Below are positions 42,056 to 50,497 of a DNA stretch of 64,000 nt, piece by piece; position 1 is the first letter of the stretch, and every line of letters starts with the position of its first letter. Source of the stretch: Avidehalobacter sp964569265 (GTDB lineage: Bacteria > Bacillota > Dehalobacteriia > UBA4068 > UBA4997); the NCBI GenBank assembly GCA_964569265.1, contig CAZMTO010000006.1:1-64000 (forward strand). Reading direction: 5' to 3'. The translations under genes were made by a program, and so were the position numbers. The notes beneath the pieces are model-generated. The model was not told where the DNA came from, ran no database searches, and was given only the letters and a program-made list of their open reading frames with translations.

Positions 42056-43153
42056 ATGTTATCAGACTACAAACCCCTGCTGGAAAAAGCTGCCGAAAAG
42101 CTGCAAGAGCTTGAATCTGCTTTAAAAATTGCCCAGCGAACCGAAGAAGCCGCCAGGTTAGAGGAATTAAGCGCCTCACCCGATTTTTGGGAAAATCAGG
42201 AGGCTGCGCAGGCTACACTGCAAAAGCTTACTCAGCTAAAAGCCACCATCAACAAGTTTAACGAGCTTGCCGAACAGGTGGATGATGTGCAAACACTGTG
42301 GGAGCTGGCCTGCGAAGAAGATGACGAAAGTCTGGAAAAGGAAATTGAGCGCGACTACAATGCCCTTAACAAGGCGCTGGAAAAGCTGGAAATAGAGGTG
42401 TTATTTTCCGGCCCGTATGACGACCACGATTGTATTATTACCCTGCACGCCGGTGCCGGCGGTACCGAAGCACAGGATTGGGCCGATATGCTGTACCGTA
42501 TGTACACGCGCTTTTGCGAAAAAAACGGCTTTAAATGTGAACTGTTAGATTATCTGGACGGTGAAGAAGCCGGTATTAAAAGCGTTACGCTGGGCATTGC
42601 CGGCCCCCACGCCTACGGCCATTTTCGGTCAGAAAAAGGCGTACACCGGCTGGTACGTATATCACCGTTTGATGCCTCGGCACGCCGCCACACCTCTTTT
42701 GCTTCGTTAGACGTTATGCCGCAGGTGCAGGAGGATAACGAGATAGAGATAAACCCGGACGATTTAAAAGTAGATACCTACCGCAGCGGCGGTGCCGGCG
42801 GTCAGCACGTTAACAAAACCGATTCGGCGGTACGCATAACCCACTTGCCCACCGGCATTGTGGTGCAGTGTCAGGATGAAAGATCGCAGTATAACAACAA
42901 AGACCGCGCTATGAAGCTGCTTAAAGCACGCCTGTTAGAAGAAAAAGTAAAAGAGCGCGAACGCGAACTGGCCGCCATTAAAGGTGAGCAAACCGAAATC
43001 GGCTGGGGCAACCAGATACGCTCGTATGTTTTTCAGCCGTATCGTCTGGTAAAAGACCACCGCACCGGGGTAGAATCCGGCAATGTAGATGCTGTTATGG
43101 ACGGTGATATTCTGCCGTTTATAAGCGGCTATTTAAAAGAATTTAAGGGCTAA
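42056..43153 (+). CDS. prfB: peptide chain release factor 2
   Basis: RF2 recognises UGA and UAA stop codons. The 365 residues carry the anticodon-like tripeptide in RISPFD (about 207) and the catalytic GGQ in SGGAGGQHVNKTD (about 250). In most bacteria prfB needs a programmed +1 frameshift at an internal UGA near codon 25; here the whole N-terminal domain is one open frame, so that autoregulation is absent. The gene follows secA with a 33-base gap. Confidence 0.96.
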   Translation: MLSDYKPLLEKAAEKLQELESALKIAQRTEEAARLEELSASPDFWENQEAAQATLQKLTQLKATINKFNELAEQVDDVQTLWELACEEDDESLEKEIERDYNALNKALEKLEIEVLFSGPYDDHDCIITLHAGAGGTEAQDWADMLYRMYTRFCEKNGFKCELLDYLDGEEAGIKSVTLGIAGPHAYGHFRSEKGVHRLVRISPFDASARRHTSFASLDVMPQVQEDNEIEINPDDLKVDTYRSGGAGGQHVNKTDSAVRITHLPTGIVVQCQDERSQYNNKDRAMKLLKARLLEEKVKERERELAAIKGEQTEIGWGNQIRSYVFQPYRLVKDHRTGVESGNVDAVMDGDILPFISGYLKEFKG

Positions 43154-43225
43154 AGCCCGGCTTGCAATGCGTTAGACGGCGAAGATCGCTGCTAATATAA
43201 AAAATTATTTATTGGGGGTAATATT

Positions 43226-44035
43226 GTGGATAATCTGTTTTTAGAAGCCAAAGCTACCGAGCTGAGACGTGAGATTATTAAGATGATCACTGCTGCCGGC
43301 TCCGGTCATCCCGGCGGTTCACTTTCTGCTGCCGACATTTTAACGGTTCTTTACTTTGACAAAATGAATATTAAGCCGGAAGAACCCAAGTGGCCCGGCC
43401 GCGACTATTTTGTACTTTCTAAGGGGCACGCTGCCCCGGCACTTTATGCAGCACTGGCGTTAAGGGGCTTCTTCCCCACTGAACAGCTTGCCACCCTGCG
43501 TAAACTGCACAGCCCGCTGCAAGGCCACCCGGTAAGCACCAAGGTGCCCGGTGTCGATGTTTCTACTGGCTCGTTAGGGCAGGGTATAAGCGTTGCCTGC
43601 GGCATTGCCAAAGGGCTTAAAATAGACGGCGCACCCAACCACGTTTATGCTCTGCTGGGCGACGGTGAATGTCAGGAGGGCGAAGTTTGGGAGGCACTGA
43701 TGTTTGCTGCCCACTACAAGCTGGATAATTTAACGGTTATTATTGACCGCAACCGTCTGCAAATAGACGGCCCGGTAGACGAAGTTATGGCAACGTCGCC
43801 GTTAGATAAAAAGCTGGATGCCTTTGGTTTTAATGTGTTGATGACCAACGGCCACAATGTAGAAAGTATCGGCCGCGCTATTGACACCGCCAAGGCAGAA
43901 AAAGGCCGCCCCACGGCTATTATTGCCAACACCGTAAAGGGCCGCGGCGTATCGTTTATGGAAAACCAGGTAGGCTGGCACGGCACCGCACCCAAGCCGG
44001 AAGAATGTGAGCAGGCACTTGCCGAATTAAGCTAA
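43226..44035 (+). CDS. transketolase, N-terminal subunit
   Basis: This is the thiamine-diphosphate-binding half of a split transketolase, 269 aa. It contains AAGSGHPGGSLS, LSKGHAAPALY and the ThDP/metal motif GDGECQEGEVWEAL. It starts with GTG at 43226 behind GGGGG. Together with the following gene it should move two-carbon units between sugar phosphates in the pentose phosphate pathway. Split transketolases are common in anaerobic Firmicutes, and some act on other sugars. The two halves are 13 bases apart. Confidence 0.92.
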   Translation: MDNLFLEAKATELRREIIKMITAAGSGHPGGSLSAADILTVLYFDKMNIKPEEPKWPGRDYFVLSKGHAAPALYAALALRGFFPTEQLATLRKLHSPLQGHPVSTKVPGVDVSTGSLGQGISVACGIAKGLKIDGAPNHVYALLGDGECQEGEVWEALMFAAHYKLDNLTVIIDRNRLQIDGPVDEVMATSPLDKKLDAFGFNVLMTNGHNVESIGRAIDTAKAEKGRPTAIIANTVKGRGVSFMENQVGWHGTAPKPEECEQALAELS

Positions 44036-44048
44036 GGAGGGCGTAAAA

Positions 44049-44987
44049 ATGAGTAATAAAATTGCAACCCGCGACGCCTACGGCAAAACATTGGCCGAAC
44101 TGGCGCAAACAGATAAAAACCTTGTAGTATTAGATGCTGACCTGGCAAAATCTACCAAAACAGCCGATTTTGCCAAGGTTTGCCCCGAACGCTTTGTAGA
44201 CGTGGGCATTGCCGAACAAAATATGGTAGCGGTTGCCGCCGGTATGGCCACCTTGGGCAAGCACGTTTTTTGCAGTAGCTTTGCTATTTTTGCTGTTGGC
44301 CGTGCCTTTGAACAGGTACGCAACGCCGTAGCCTACCCGCAACTGCCCGTAACCGTTGCTGCCACCCACGCCGGCATAACCGTTGGCGAAGACGGTGCAA
44401 CACATCAGGCGGTAGAAGATATTTCGCTGATGCGCTCGGTGCCCGGTATGACGGTAATTGTTCCCGCCGATGCCACCGAAACCGCACAGGCTGTACGCGC
44501 TCTGGCCGAATATGACAAGCCTGCGTATCTGCGCCTTGGCCGCCTGGCGGTAGAAAGTGTTATGCCCGATGATTACCAGTTTGAAATCGGCAAAGGCTGC
44601 CAACTGCGCAGCGGCAACGATGCGGTTATTTTTGCCTGCGGCCTTATGGTGCAGGAAGCCCTTGCGGCTGCCGATCTGCTGGCTGCCGAAGGCATAAACG
44701 TAAGCGTAGCCAACATTGCCACCATTAAACCCTTAGATACCGAGCTTATCTGCCGCCTGGCCAAACAAACCGGTGCCGTGGTTACTGTAGAAGAACACAG
44801 CATTAACGGCGGCTTAGGCAGTGCAGTTGCCGAAGCGCTGGCGGAAAACTGCCCCACCCCGCTTATCCGTGTCGGTATGCCCGACAGCTTTGGTCAGTCT
44901 GGCAAACCCGCCGAACTGCTGGCCGAATATGGTCTTACGGCGGCAGACATTGCCGAAAAAGTAAAGGCCGTTATTACCCGCAAATAA
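44049..44987 (+). CDS. transketolase, C-terminal subunit
   Basis: This is the pyrimidine-binding and C-terminal half of the split transketolase, 312 aa. It has DADLAKSTKT, VDVGIAEQNMVAVAAGMA with the catalytic Glu that activates ThDP, THAGITVGEDGATHQ, and EHSINGGLGSAVAE in the last domain. An AAGGAGG site precedes the ATG. It ends 16 bases before a strong bidirectional terminator. Confidence 0.92.
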   Translation: MSNKIATRDAYGKTLAELAQTDKNLVVLDADLAKSTKTADFAKVCPERFVDVGIAEQNMVAVAAGMATLGKHVFCSSFAIFAVGRAFEQVRNAVAYPQLPVTVAATHAGITVGEDGATHQAVEDISLMRSVPGMTVIVPADATETAQAVRALAEYDKPAYLRLGRLAVESVMPDDYQFEIGKGCQLRSGNDAVIFACGLMVQEALAAADLLAAEGINVSVANIATIKPLDTELICRLAKQTGAVVTVEEHSINGGLGSAVAEALAENCPTPLIRVGMPDSFGQSGKPAELLAEYGLTAADIAEKVKAVITRK

Positions 44988-45002
44988 CCCTATTTAAATA
45001 CC

Positions 45003-45035
45003 AAAAAGAGCCTGTGCAGAACAGGCTCTTTTTTT
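45003..45035. terminator. bidirectional terminator between transketolase and asnB
   Basis: AAAAAGAGCCTGT (45003-45015) pairs with ACAGGCTCTTTTT; A- and T-runs flank both sides. It serves the convergent transketolase and asnB units. Confidence 0.92.
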
Positions 45036-45042
45036 GTGGCAA

Positions 45043-46881
45043 TTACCCCACAAACTGTACGTTATATTTTTTAAGCCAGTAATTTACCTGCAAAAAATAG
45101 GCTATGGTTTGCGGCGTTAACATAAGCTGCCCATACCACGGGGTTTGCATATTGCTGTTTAGCAGGCTCTCTAAGGTATCGCGCCGGCAAAATTCCAGCA
45201 GCGGGGCATCTGGGTCATCTAACAGCCTGCGCAGCTCTGCCGACACCGCCGCCAAATATACCGGGTTATGCGTTTTGGGATAGGGACTTTTTTTGCGCCA
45301 CAACACCTCGTCCGGCAGCCAACCGCGCATAGCCTCGCGCAGCAGGCCTTTTTCCTGCCCCTGCCAATCCTTAAACGCCCACGGCAGGGCATAAGCAAAT
45401 TCCGCAATGCGCCAATCGCAAAACGGCACCCGCACCTCCAGCCCGCTATACATACTCATTCTGTCCTTGCGGTCTAACAGGGTTTGCATAAACCAGTTGA
45501 TATTAAGGGCCATCATCTCCTTAACACGCCGATTTTCGCCACTAACCTCCGGCAAAATATCCGCCGCCGCCACGGTATCCCTATACGCGCTGTCAATATA
45601 AGCTGCTCCGTCAATCTGCCGCGCCAGCTCTGGCCGCAAAAATTCTGCTCGCCATGCCGTAGACTGCGCCCACGGAAAACCCTGCTTCGCCCGTATCTCC
45701 GGATCTCGATACCACGGATAGCCGCCGAAAATTTCGTCCGCACATTCGCCGGAAATGGCAACCGTTACATCTTTTTTAATCTCCTGACAAAACAGCAACA
45801 GCGACGCATCAACGTCCGCCATACCCGGCAGGTCACGCGCATCCACCGCCGCAAAAAGTGCCGGCACCAAATCCCGGCTGTTTAACACCACCAAATGGTT
45901 TTCGGCATTAAGATATTCATTCATACGCCTTATATACGTCTCGTCAGAATTTGGCTGAAACTTGCTGGCCTTAAAAAACTTCTCGTTATCGCGGTACGTC
46001 ACCGAAAATGTTTGCAGCTTTTGGCCACGCTCGGTATAATATTTATCCGCCACCGCCGCTATCAGGCTGCTGTCTAATCCCCCCGACAAAAAGCAGCCCA
46101 GCGGCACATCGCTTACCAACTGCCGCTCTATCGCATCGCGCACCAAAACAGCCAACTGCTCGGCCGCCTCGGCAAAGCTAAGGTTTAAATTTCTGTCCCG
46201 CAGCCGCCAATATGCTTCATCGTGCCAGCCACAGGCGTCATAACGCGCCCAATGCGCCGCTTTAAGCTCCTGCACCCCCTTAAACACGCCGCAGCCCGGC
46301 GTCCGCCCCGGCCCCATAAAAAACAGCTCCGCCACGCCGGTGCAATCTATTTGCGGCACAACCGCCGGGTGGGCCAGCAGCGCCTTTATCTCCGACGCAA
46401 ACAGCAAACCACCCTTTACCTGCGCATAAAACAGCGGCTTTACTCCAAAGCGGTCACGCGCCAAAAACAAACTGCCCTGCGCAGCATCCCAAACGGCAAA
46501 CGCAAAAATACCGTTAAACTTTGCCGGTGCCGCCGCACCCCACTGCGCATAAGCGTGCAGCACCACCTCCGTATCAGAATGACCGACAAAATTATGCCCC
46601 GCCGCCAACAGCTCGCGCCGCAGCTCGTCGGTGTTATAAAGCTCGCCGTTATAAACCAGCGTAAACTGCTGCCCCTGCCAATCAAGCTGCATAGGCTGCC
46701 TGCCGCCCTCAATATCAACCACCGCCAGCCGCCTATGCACCAGCCCAGCGTGAGCATCCCACCAAAGCCCCTGCTGGTCGGGGCCGCGGTTTGTCAGCGC
46801 CGCCTGCATTGCCTGCCACACCGGCAGCCGCTGTTCTGTAAAATTTTGCTGTAAATTTATTTCTCCGGCAATACCGCACAT
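45043..46881 (-). CDS. asnB: asparagine synthetase, glutamine-hydrolysing
   Basis: AsnB converts aspartate, glutamine and ATP to asparagine. From the ATG at 46881 (612 aa) the N-terminal nucleophile is in MCGIAGEI, followed by NRGPDQQG and NGELYN in the glutaminase domain and the PP-loop SGGLDSSL (about 265) in the synthetase domain. The extended frame to 46917 has no support because Cys2 must be exposed. The gene has no recognisable T-box leader. It is alone between two terminators. Confidence 0.95.
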   Translation of the reverse strand: MCGIAGEINLQQNFTEQRLPVWQAMQAALTNRGPDQQGLWWDAHAGLVHRRLAVVDIEGGRQPMQLDWQGQQFTLVYNGELYNTDELRRELLAAGHNFVGHSDTEVVLHAYAQWGAAAPAKFNGIFAFAVWDAAQGSLFLARDRFGVKPLFYAQVKGGLLFASEIKALLAHPAVVPQIDCTGVAELFFMGPGRTPGCGVFKGVQELKAAHWARYDACGWHDEAYWRLRDRNLNLSFAEAAEQLAVLVRDAIERQLVSDVPLGCFLSGGLDSSLIAAVADKYYTERGQKLQTFSVTYRDNEKFFKASKFQPNSDETYIRRMNEYLNAENHLVVLNSRDLVPALFAAVDARDLPGMADVDASLLLFCQEIKKDVTVAISGECADEIFGGYPWYRDPEIRAKQGFPWAQSTAWRAEFLRPELARQIDGAAYIDSAYRDTVAAADILPEVSGENRRVKEMMALNINWFMQTLLDRKDRMSMYSGLEVRVPFCDWRIAEFAYALPWAFKDWQGQEKGLLREAMRGWLPDEVLWRKKSPYPKTHNPVYLAAVSAELRRLLDDPDAPLLEFCRRDTLESLLNSNMQTPWYGQLMLTPQTIAYFLQVNYWLKKYNVQFVG

Positions 46882-46950
46882 TTTGCAACACCTCATCAAA
46901 ATTCTTCGGTTTAGCATTTTAATATATGCTTATTTTGCCGATAATAGCAC

Positions 46951-46983
46951 AAAAAAAAGCGACACACCGCAGGGGTGCATCGC
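46951..46983 (-). terminator. terminator after the HD-GYP-like gene
   Basis: A 10-bp stem with two G-U pairs (GCGATGCACC with GGTGTGTCGC on the minus strand) is followed by eight T residues, 23 bases after the gene stop. Confidence 0.85.
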
Positions 46984-47005
46984 TAAAAATTTTAATTATG
47001 TAACA

Positions 47006-48007
47006 CTAAACCGTCTGACGAGCCTCGCTGCCTTCTCGCACAGTGCCGGGCGCATATTGCCGCAGCATACCCACAAACACAGCCACCAGCTCCGGGTCTA
47101 AAGCCGTGCCGGCATACATTTGCAGCATATCCAGTGCATCTTCGGTAGATAAACGCCACGCACCATAAGGCTTGGTAAACGCATTATATACCCACGCCAG
47201 CGCAAATATACGGCTGCCCAGGGGTATATCTAACCCGGACAAGCCCAAAATACCGCTGCCGTCCCATTTTTCATGGTGGGTTAAAATAAGCTTGCTGGCC
47301 GGGGCCAATTCGGGTATCTCTTTGGCCATTGCCGCACCCAAATGCACGTGATTTTCATCATCGGCACCGTCGGCAAAACGCCCAATATCGTGCCCATAGC
47401 ATAACGCCCTTATAGCAGAAAGCTCATTAACGTCTAATTTAAGCACGCTGCCCAGCTTGCCGCAATACTGCCACAGCAACTGCGCTTCGCTGCGCTTTAC
47501 CGCATCAAAACGCTCGTTCAGAACATCCAAACCTTCGGTCGGCTTGCTCGGTGCCACCGGGGCAACCTTGCTGCGGCTTCTGCTTTGGTTAAAATGCTTA
47601 CGAATATGCGCCGTAAAATAAATAGGCCGGTTGGCAACATCTACCTGCGGGTTTTTGCTGATACTTTCTACATAGCTTATACCGCGCAGGGTATCATCAC
47701 CGCTAAAGCTGCTGTTGGCACTTTCCGCCAGATATTCATCATCGGTAAAAAGTTCGTCGGCCTTAAAATCTGCCAGCAAATCCTGCGCCCGCCCACCGGT
47801 AGCCTTGTAGCCGGAATACACACCTGCAAGCAAGCACACCAAAACCACCAGCAGGCGCACCGCTAATCTAAGCACCGAAACCCCGGTAAACAAAGCACCG
47901 CTGATGGAAACACTGGGCATACCAACCGCAAAAATAATGCTGTCTATTACCCAAAACATTGCACCAATCAATACACTCGTCACAATTGGAGAAATGTATT
48001 TTGCCAT
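47006..48007 (-). CDS. membrane-anchored HD-GYP-like phosphohydrolase
   Basis: This 333-residue protein has two N-terminal membrane segments (about 5-30 and 45-68), a variable linker, then an HD domain with YGHDIGRF and HHEKWDGSGILG. HD-GYP c-di-GMP phosphodiesterases carry HHExxDGxGYP; here the GYP is replaced by GIL, so the substrate may differ. The metal-binding His and Asp residues are retained. It is likely an integral membrane regulator or nucleotide hydrolase. The ATG follows a GGAGG site. It lies alone between two terminators. Confidence 0.78.
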   Translation of the reverse strand: MAKYISPIVTSVLIGAMFWVIDSIIFAVGMPSVSISGALFTGVSVLRLAVRLLVVLVCLLAGVYSGYKATGGRAQDLLADFKADELFTDDEYLAESANSSFSGDDTLRGISYVESISKNPQVDVANRPIYFTAHIRKHFNQSRSRSKVAPVAPSKPTEGLDVLNERFDAVKRSEAQLLWQYCGKLGSVLKLDVNELSAIRALCYGHDIGRFADGADDENHVHLGAAMAKEIPELAPASKLILTHHEKWDGSGILGLSGLDIPLGSRIFALAWVYNAFTKPYGAWRLSTEDALDMLQMYAGTALDPELVAVFVGMLRQYAPGTVREGSEARQTV

Positions 48008-48225
48008 TTCTATACCTCCAACTATATACTGCTATAATTCTACCATATTTGCAGCAAATTTTCAACCCGCCTGCAATATTTAGTAAAAATTTTAATATGC
48101 CGCCTGCCCGCCCGCAACTTGGCACCGGTTTGCCATACAAACGGCTTTATGGCGGCCAAACAGCACCCCTGCCACCACCGGGGCGCTGTTTAAGCGGCCA
48201 TATGCCCAACAATTTACCACCAACA

Positions 48226-48261
48226 AAAAAAGCAGCCGCGGCAAGGCTCGCAACTGCTTTA
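48226..48261 (-). terminator. terminator after the 3D-domain gene
   Basis: AAAGCAG and CTGCTTT form the outer stem, with a GC-rich interior and a run of seven T on the minus strand, about 40 bases after the 3D gene. Confidence 0.75.
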
Positions 48262-48297
48262 AAAATTTTTTGTAAAATTTTTTATTTTTTTACCGGC

Positions 48298-49332
48298 TTA
48301 TTTAAGCACATACACACGCACGGTGCGCACGCCCCAGTTAAGACATTCTTTTTCACTGTCAAAAAACAAGTCTATACGGTTGCCTTTAATAGCGCCGCCG
48401 GTATCCTCAGCCCGACAATAGCCGTAACCGTCAACATACAATTTGCTGCCCAGCGGTATCACCGAAGGATCTACCGCCACCGTTACCCCGGCTTTGGGCT
48501 TGGTGCCGCTGGCGGTGTTATTGCCGGTGTGCGTATAAGCGCTGGCACGCACGGCATAAGCTTTGGTGTATTCGTAGGTTTTGCCGCCGCGGCTTATTAC
48601 CCGGCGCGTACCCACGGCCAAAATTTCGTTTACGGGCTGTGTGGTTACGGCACGGCTAAGCTCCTGCTTGTTTATGGCCACACCGTCTTTGTAGGTTACC
48701 AGGTTGGTTATGGTCTTTTCTCCGGCCTGCCCCACCTGAAGCACCTTGCTTTGCCCCACATTCATACCGGCATCTTCCTTGCGCTCGGTTTTGTAGGCCA
48801 CCTTTTCTTTAGTCTGCGTGGTGCGGTAGGTTATGCGGTTAATAACTATGGCATCGCCATCGGCCAAAATATGGTCTTTAGCAGGGCTTACCCAATCATA
48901 ATCACCCACCTGCACATTATTAGCCGCCAAAAAATCACCCACGGTTTGCGGCTGTGTCGGGTACGATGCTGTAGTAAAATCGGCAGTTACCGGCACATTA
49001 AACGCGCGCTTTATAACCACACTGGCGCCGTCATCAACCTCGGCATCAAGGGCAGGCTCCACCTCGTCAAGCTCGGCCAGCACAATGTTCTGCTGCTCCA
49101 AAAGGTCGGCCACGGTGTTAGCGCGGGTAGCCACCACAACGCTGCTGCCGCCGTCAATCAGCGTAACCTGCTTTTCCATCATCACATAGGCAAATGCCGA
49201 CACCGACACTAACAGCACCGCCAGCACGCTCAACAGCACCTTGCCGTAAAACGTACGCGGATCTAATATGCTGCGGCCCACGCGCTTTTGGCCGTGGCTG
49301 CCTATATGTGCCGCGCCGTTGTTATCCTGCAA
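48298..49332 (-). CDS. YabE-like DUF348-G5-3D cell-wall protein
   Basis: This 344-residue protein has one N-terminal membrane anchor (VLLSVLAVLLVSVSAFAYVMM), two DUF348 repeats (about 55-150), a G5 domain (KTERKEDAG to VTYKDG, about 165-240) and a C-terminal 3D domain (ASAYTHTG, then PLGSKLYVDGYG and AEDTGGAIKGNRIDLFF) with the Asp residues of a lytic transglycosylase. It resembles B. subtilis YabE, an autolysin, and lies beside tatD as there. The start is probably TTG at 49332, 14 bases from GGAGG, an unusual distance. A consensus promoter and a structured leader lie upstream. Confidence 0.88.
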   Translation of the reverse strand: MQDNNGAAHIGSHGQKRVGRSILDPRTFYGKVLLSVLAVLLVSVSAFAYVMMEKQVTLIDGGSSVVVATRANTVADLLEQQNIVLAELDEVEPALDAEVDDGASVVIKRAFNVPVTADFTTASYPTQPQTVGDFLAANNVQVGDYDWVSPAKDHILADGDAIVINRITYRTTQTKEKVAYKTERKEDAGMNVGQSKVLQVGQAGEKTITNLVTYKDGVAINKQELSRAVTTQPVNEILAVGTRRVISRGGKTYEYTKAYAVRASAYTHTGNNTASGTKPKAGVTVAVDPSVIPLGSKLYVDGYGYCRAEDTGGAIKGNRIDLFFDSEKECLNWGVRTVRVYVLK

Positions 49333-49389
49333 TGCTATAACATTCGCCTCCTTTGCGCTAAAATTTCTGCTTTACAACGTTTTATGACG

Positions 49390-49464
49390 TTTTGCCGGCC
49401 GGGGGCATAGCTCCCCACATTTGGCAAAAATCGGCGGGTGTATTTTGCAGATTTTACCACCCGC
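49390..49464 (-). promoter_or_regulatory. structured 5' leader of the 3D-domain gene
   Basis: Two good hairpins lie in the roughly 150-base leader. TTTTGCC/GGCAAAA (49390-49396 with 49423-49429) encloses a GGGG/CCCC helix. GCGGGTG/CACCCGC (49434-49440 with 49458-49464) has a 17-base loop. Known c-di-AMP or c-di-GMP riboswitch cores are not recognised. Confidence 0.4.
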
Positions 49465-49492
49465 ACGCCAAAAACCCGGTTTCTATACCACC

Positions 49493-49521
49493 ATTTTACC
49501 CTATAAACGGCATTTTGTCAA
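49493..49521 (-). promoter_or_regulatory. promoter of the 3D-domain gene
   Basis: On the minus strand a perfect TTGACA (49516-49521) and TAAAAT (49493-49498) are 17 bases apart. Confidence 0.75.
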
Positions 49522-49616
49522 ATATGCGCCCCACCGGCGGCAAAACCTATGCTAAAGTATACGCCAAAAATTGGCTTATATACCCATAAGCACCAAATTT
49601 TTACTGATTAAAAACA

Positions 49617-49657
49617 ACAAAAAACCGGGCGCCGGCAAATTTGCCGCATACCCGGTT
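49617..49657 (-). terminator. tatD terminator
   Basis: AACCGGG and CCCGGTT (49651-49657) form the outer stem, with inner GGCAAATTTGCC symmetry. In the minus direction the stem runs into a T-run, 18 bases after tatD. Confidence 0.85.
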
Positions 49658-49675
49658 ATATATTTAATTTTGCGC

Positions 49676-50455
49676 CTATACGCCAAAAAACCGGCACGCA
49701 TTAGCGGTGGTTGCCTCGGCTACTTCTTCTACGCTTATGCCGCGCAAAGCCGCAATTTTTTCGGCCACATAAAACACGTTGGCAGGCTCGTTGGTTTTGC
49801 CGCGCTTAGGCTCCGGAGAAAGATACGGGCTGTCGGTTTCAATAAGCAATCTGTCTAAGGGGCAGTTTTTTACAACCTCCGGCAGGGCTTTTGCATTTTT
49901 ATACGTTACCGGCCCGGCAATGGATATATAAAAGTTGCGGCGCAAAGCTTCTTTGGCAAGCTCCCAGCTACCGGAAAAACAGTGCATTATGCCGCCGTTT
50001 TGCCCGGCGTTTTCTTCACGCACAATATTAAACAAATCGCCGTGCGCATCTCTGTCGTGTATGATTATCGGCTTGTGTAGCTGTTTGGCCAAATCAATTT
50101 GCCGCACAAACCACCGGCGCTGCACATCGCGGGGCGTTTCGTCCCAAAAATAATCCAGCCCTATTTCACCGATCGCCCTAACCCTGGGGGCTTCCGCCAG
50201 TTCCGCCAGCTCGGCAAAAACAGCCTCGTCAAGCTCCTTACTGTCCGACGGATGATACCCCACCGCCGCTACAAGCTGCGGGTATTTTTCGGCCAAATGC
50301 ACCGCATAAACCGAATCTCTAAGGTTGCAGCCGATAACCGCCATATGCATAACACCGGCCGCCGCCGCCCGCTCTAACACCGCATCAATTTCTACCGCCA
50401 GTTTACGGTCATTAAGGTGGCAGTGAGAATCGAACAGCGTTAATTTATTAAGCAT
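49676..50455 (-). CDS. tatD: TatD family metal-dependent hydrolase
   Basis: TatD-type enzymes are metal-dependent deoxyribonucleases or hydrolases with a TIM-barrel fold. The 259 residues start with FDSHCHLND, the first metal-binding HxH, and contain GEIGLDYFWD, IIHDRDAHGD, MHCFSGSWE and IETDSPYLSPEP, all family hallmarks. It lies between metG and the 3D gene in the same order as B. subtilis metS-yabD-yabE. The gap to metG is 42 bases. Confidence 0.95.
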   Translation of the reverse strand: MLNKLTLFDSHCHLNDRKLAVEIDAVLERAAAAGVMHMAVIGCNLRDSVYAVHLAEKYPQLVAAVGYHPSDSKELDEAVFAELAELAEAPRVRAIGEIGLDYFWDETPRDVQRRWFVRQIDLAKQLHKPIIIHDRDAHGDLFNIVREENAGQNGGIMHCFSGSWELAKEALRRNFYISIAGPVTYKNAKALPEVVKNCPLDRLLIETDSPYLSPEPKRGKTNEPANVFYVAEKIAALRGISVEEVAEATTANACRFFGV

Positions 50456-50497
50456 AATTATACCTCTTTTTTGTATAATAATTTTTACTGCCGCGCC

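Noticed and set aside
42056..42140. Programmed +1 frameshift in prfB
   Set aside because: The N-terminal region is a single open frame with normal RF2 residues and has no internal UGA.
47959..49212. 417-codon plus-strand open frame
   Set aside because: It runs antisense through the 3D-domain gene and two terminators; the sense genes have clear domains.
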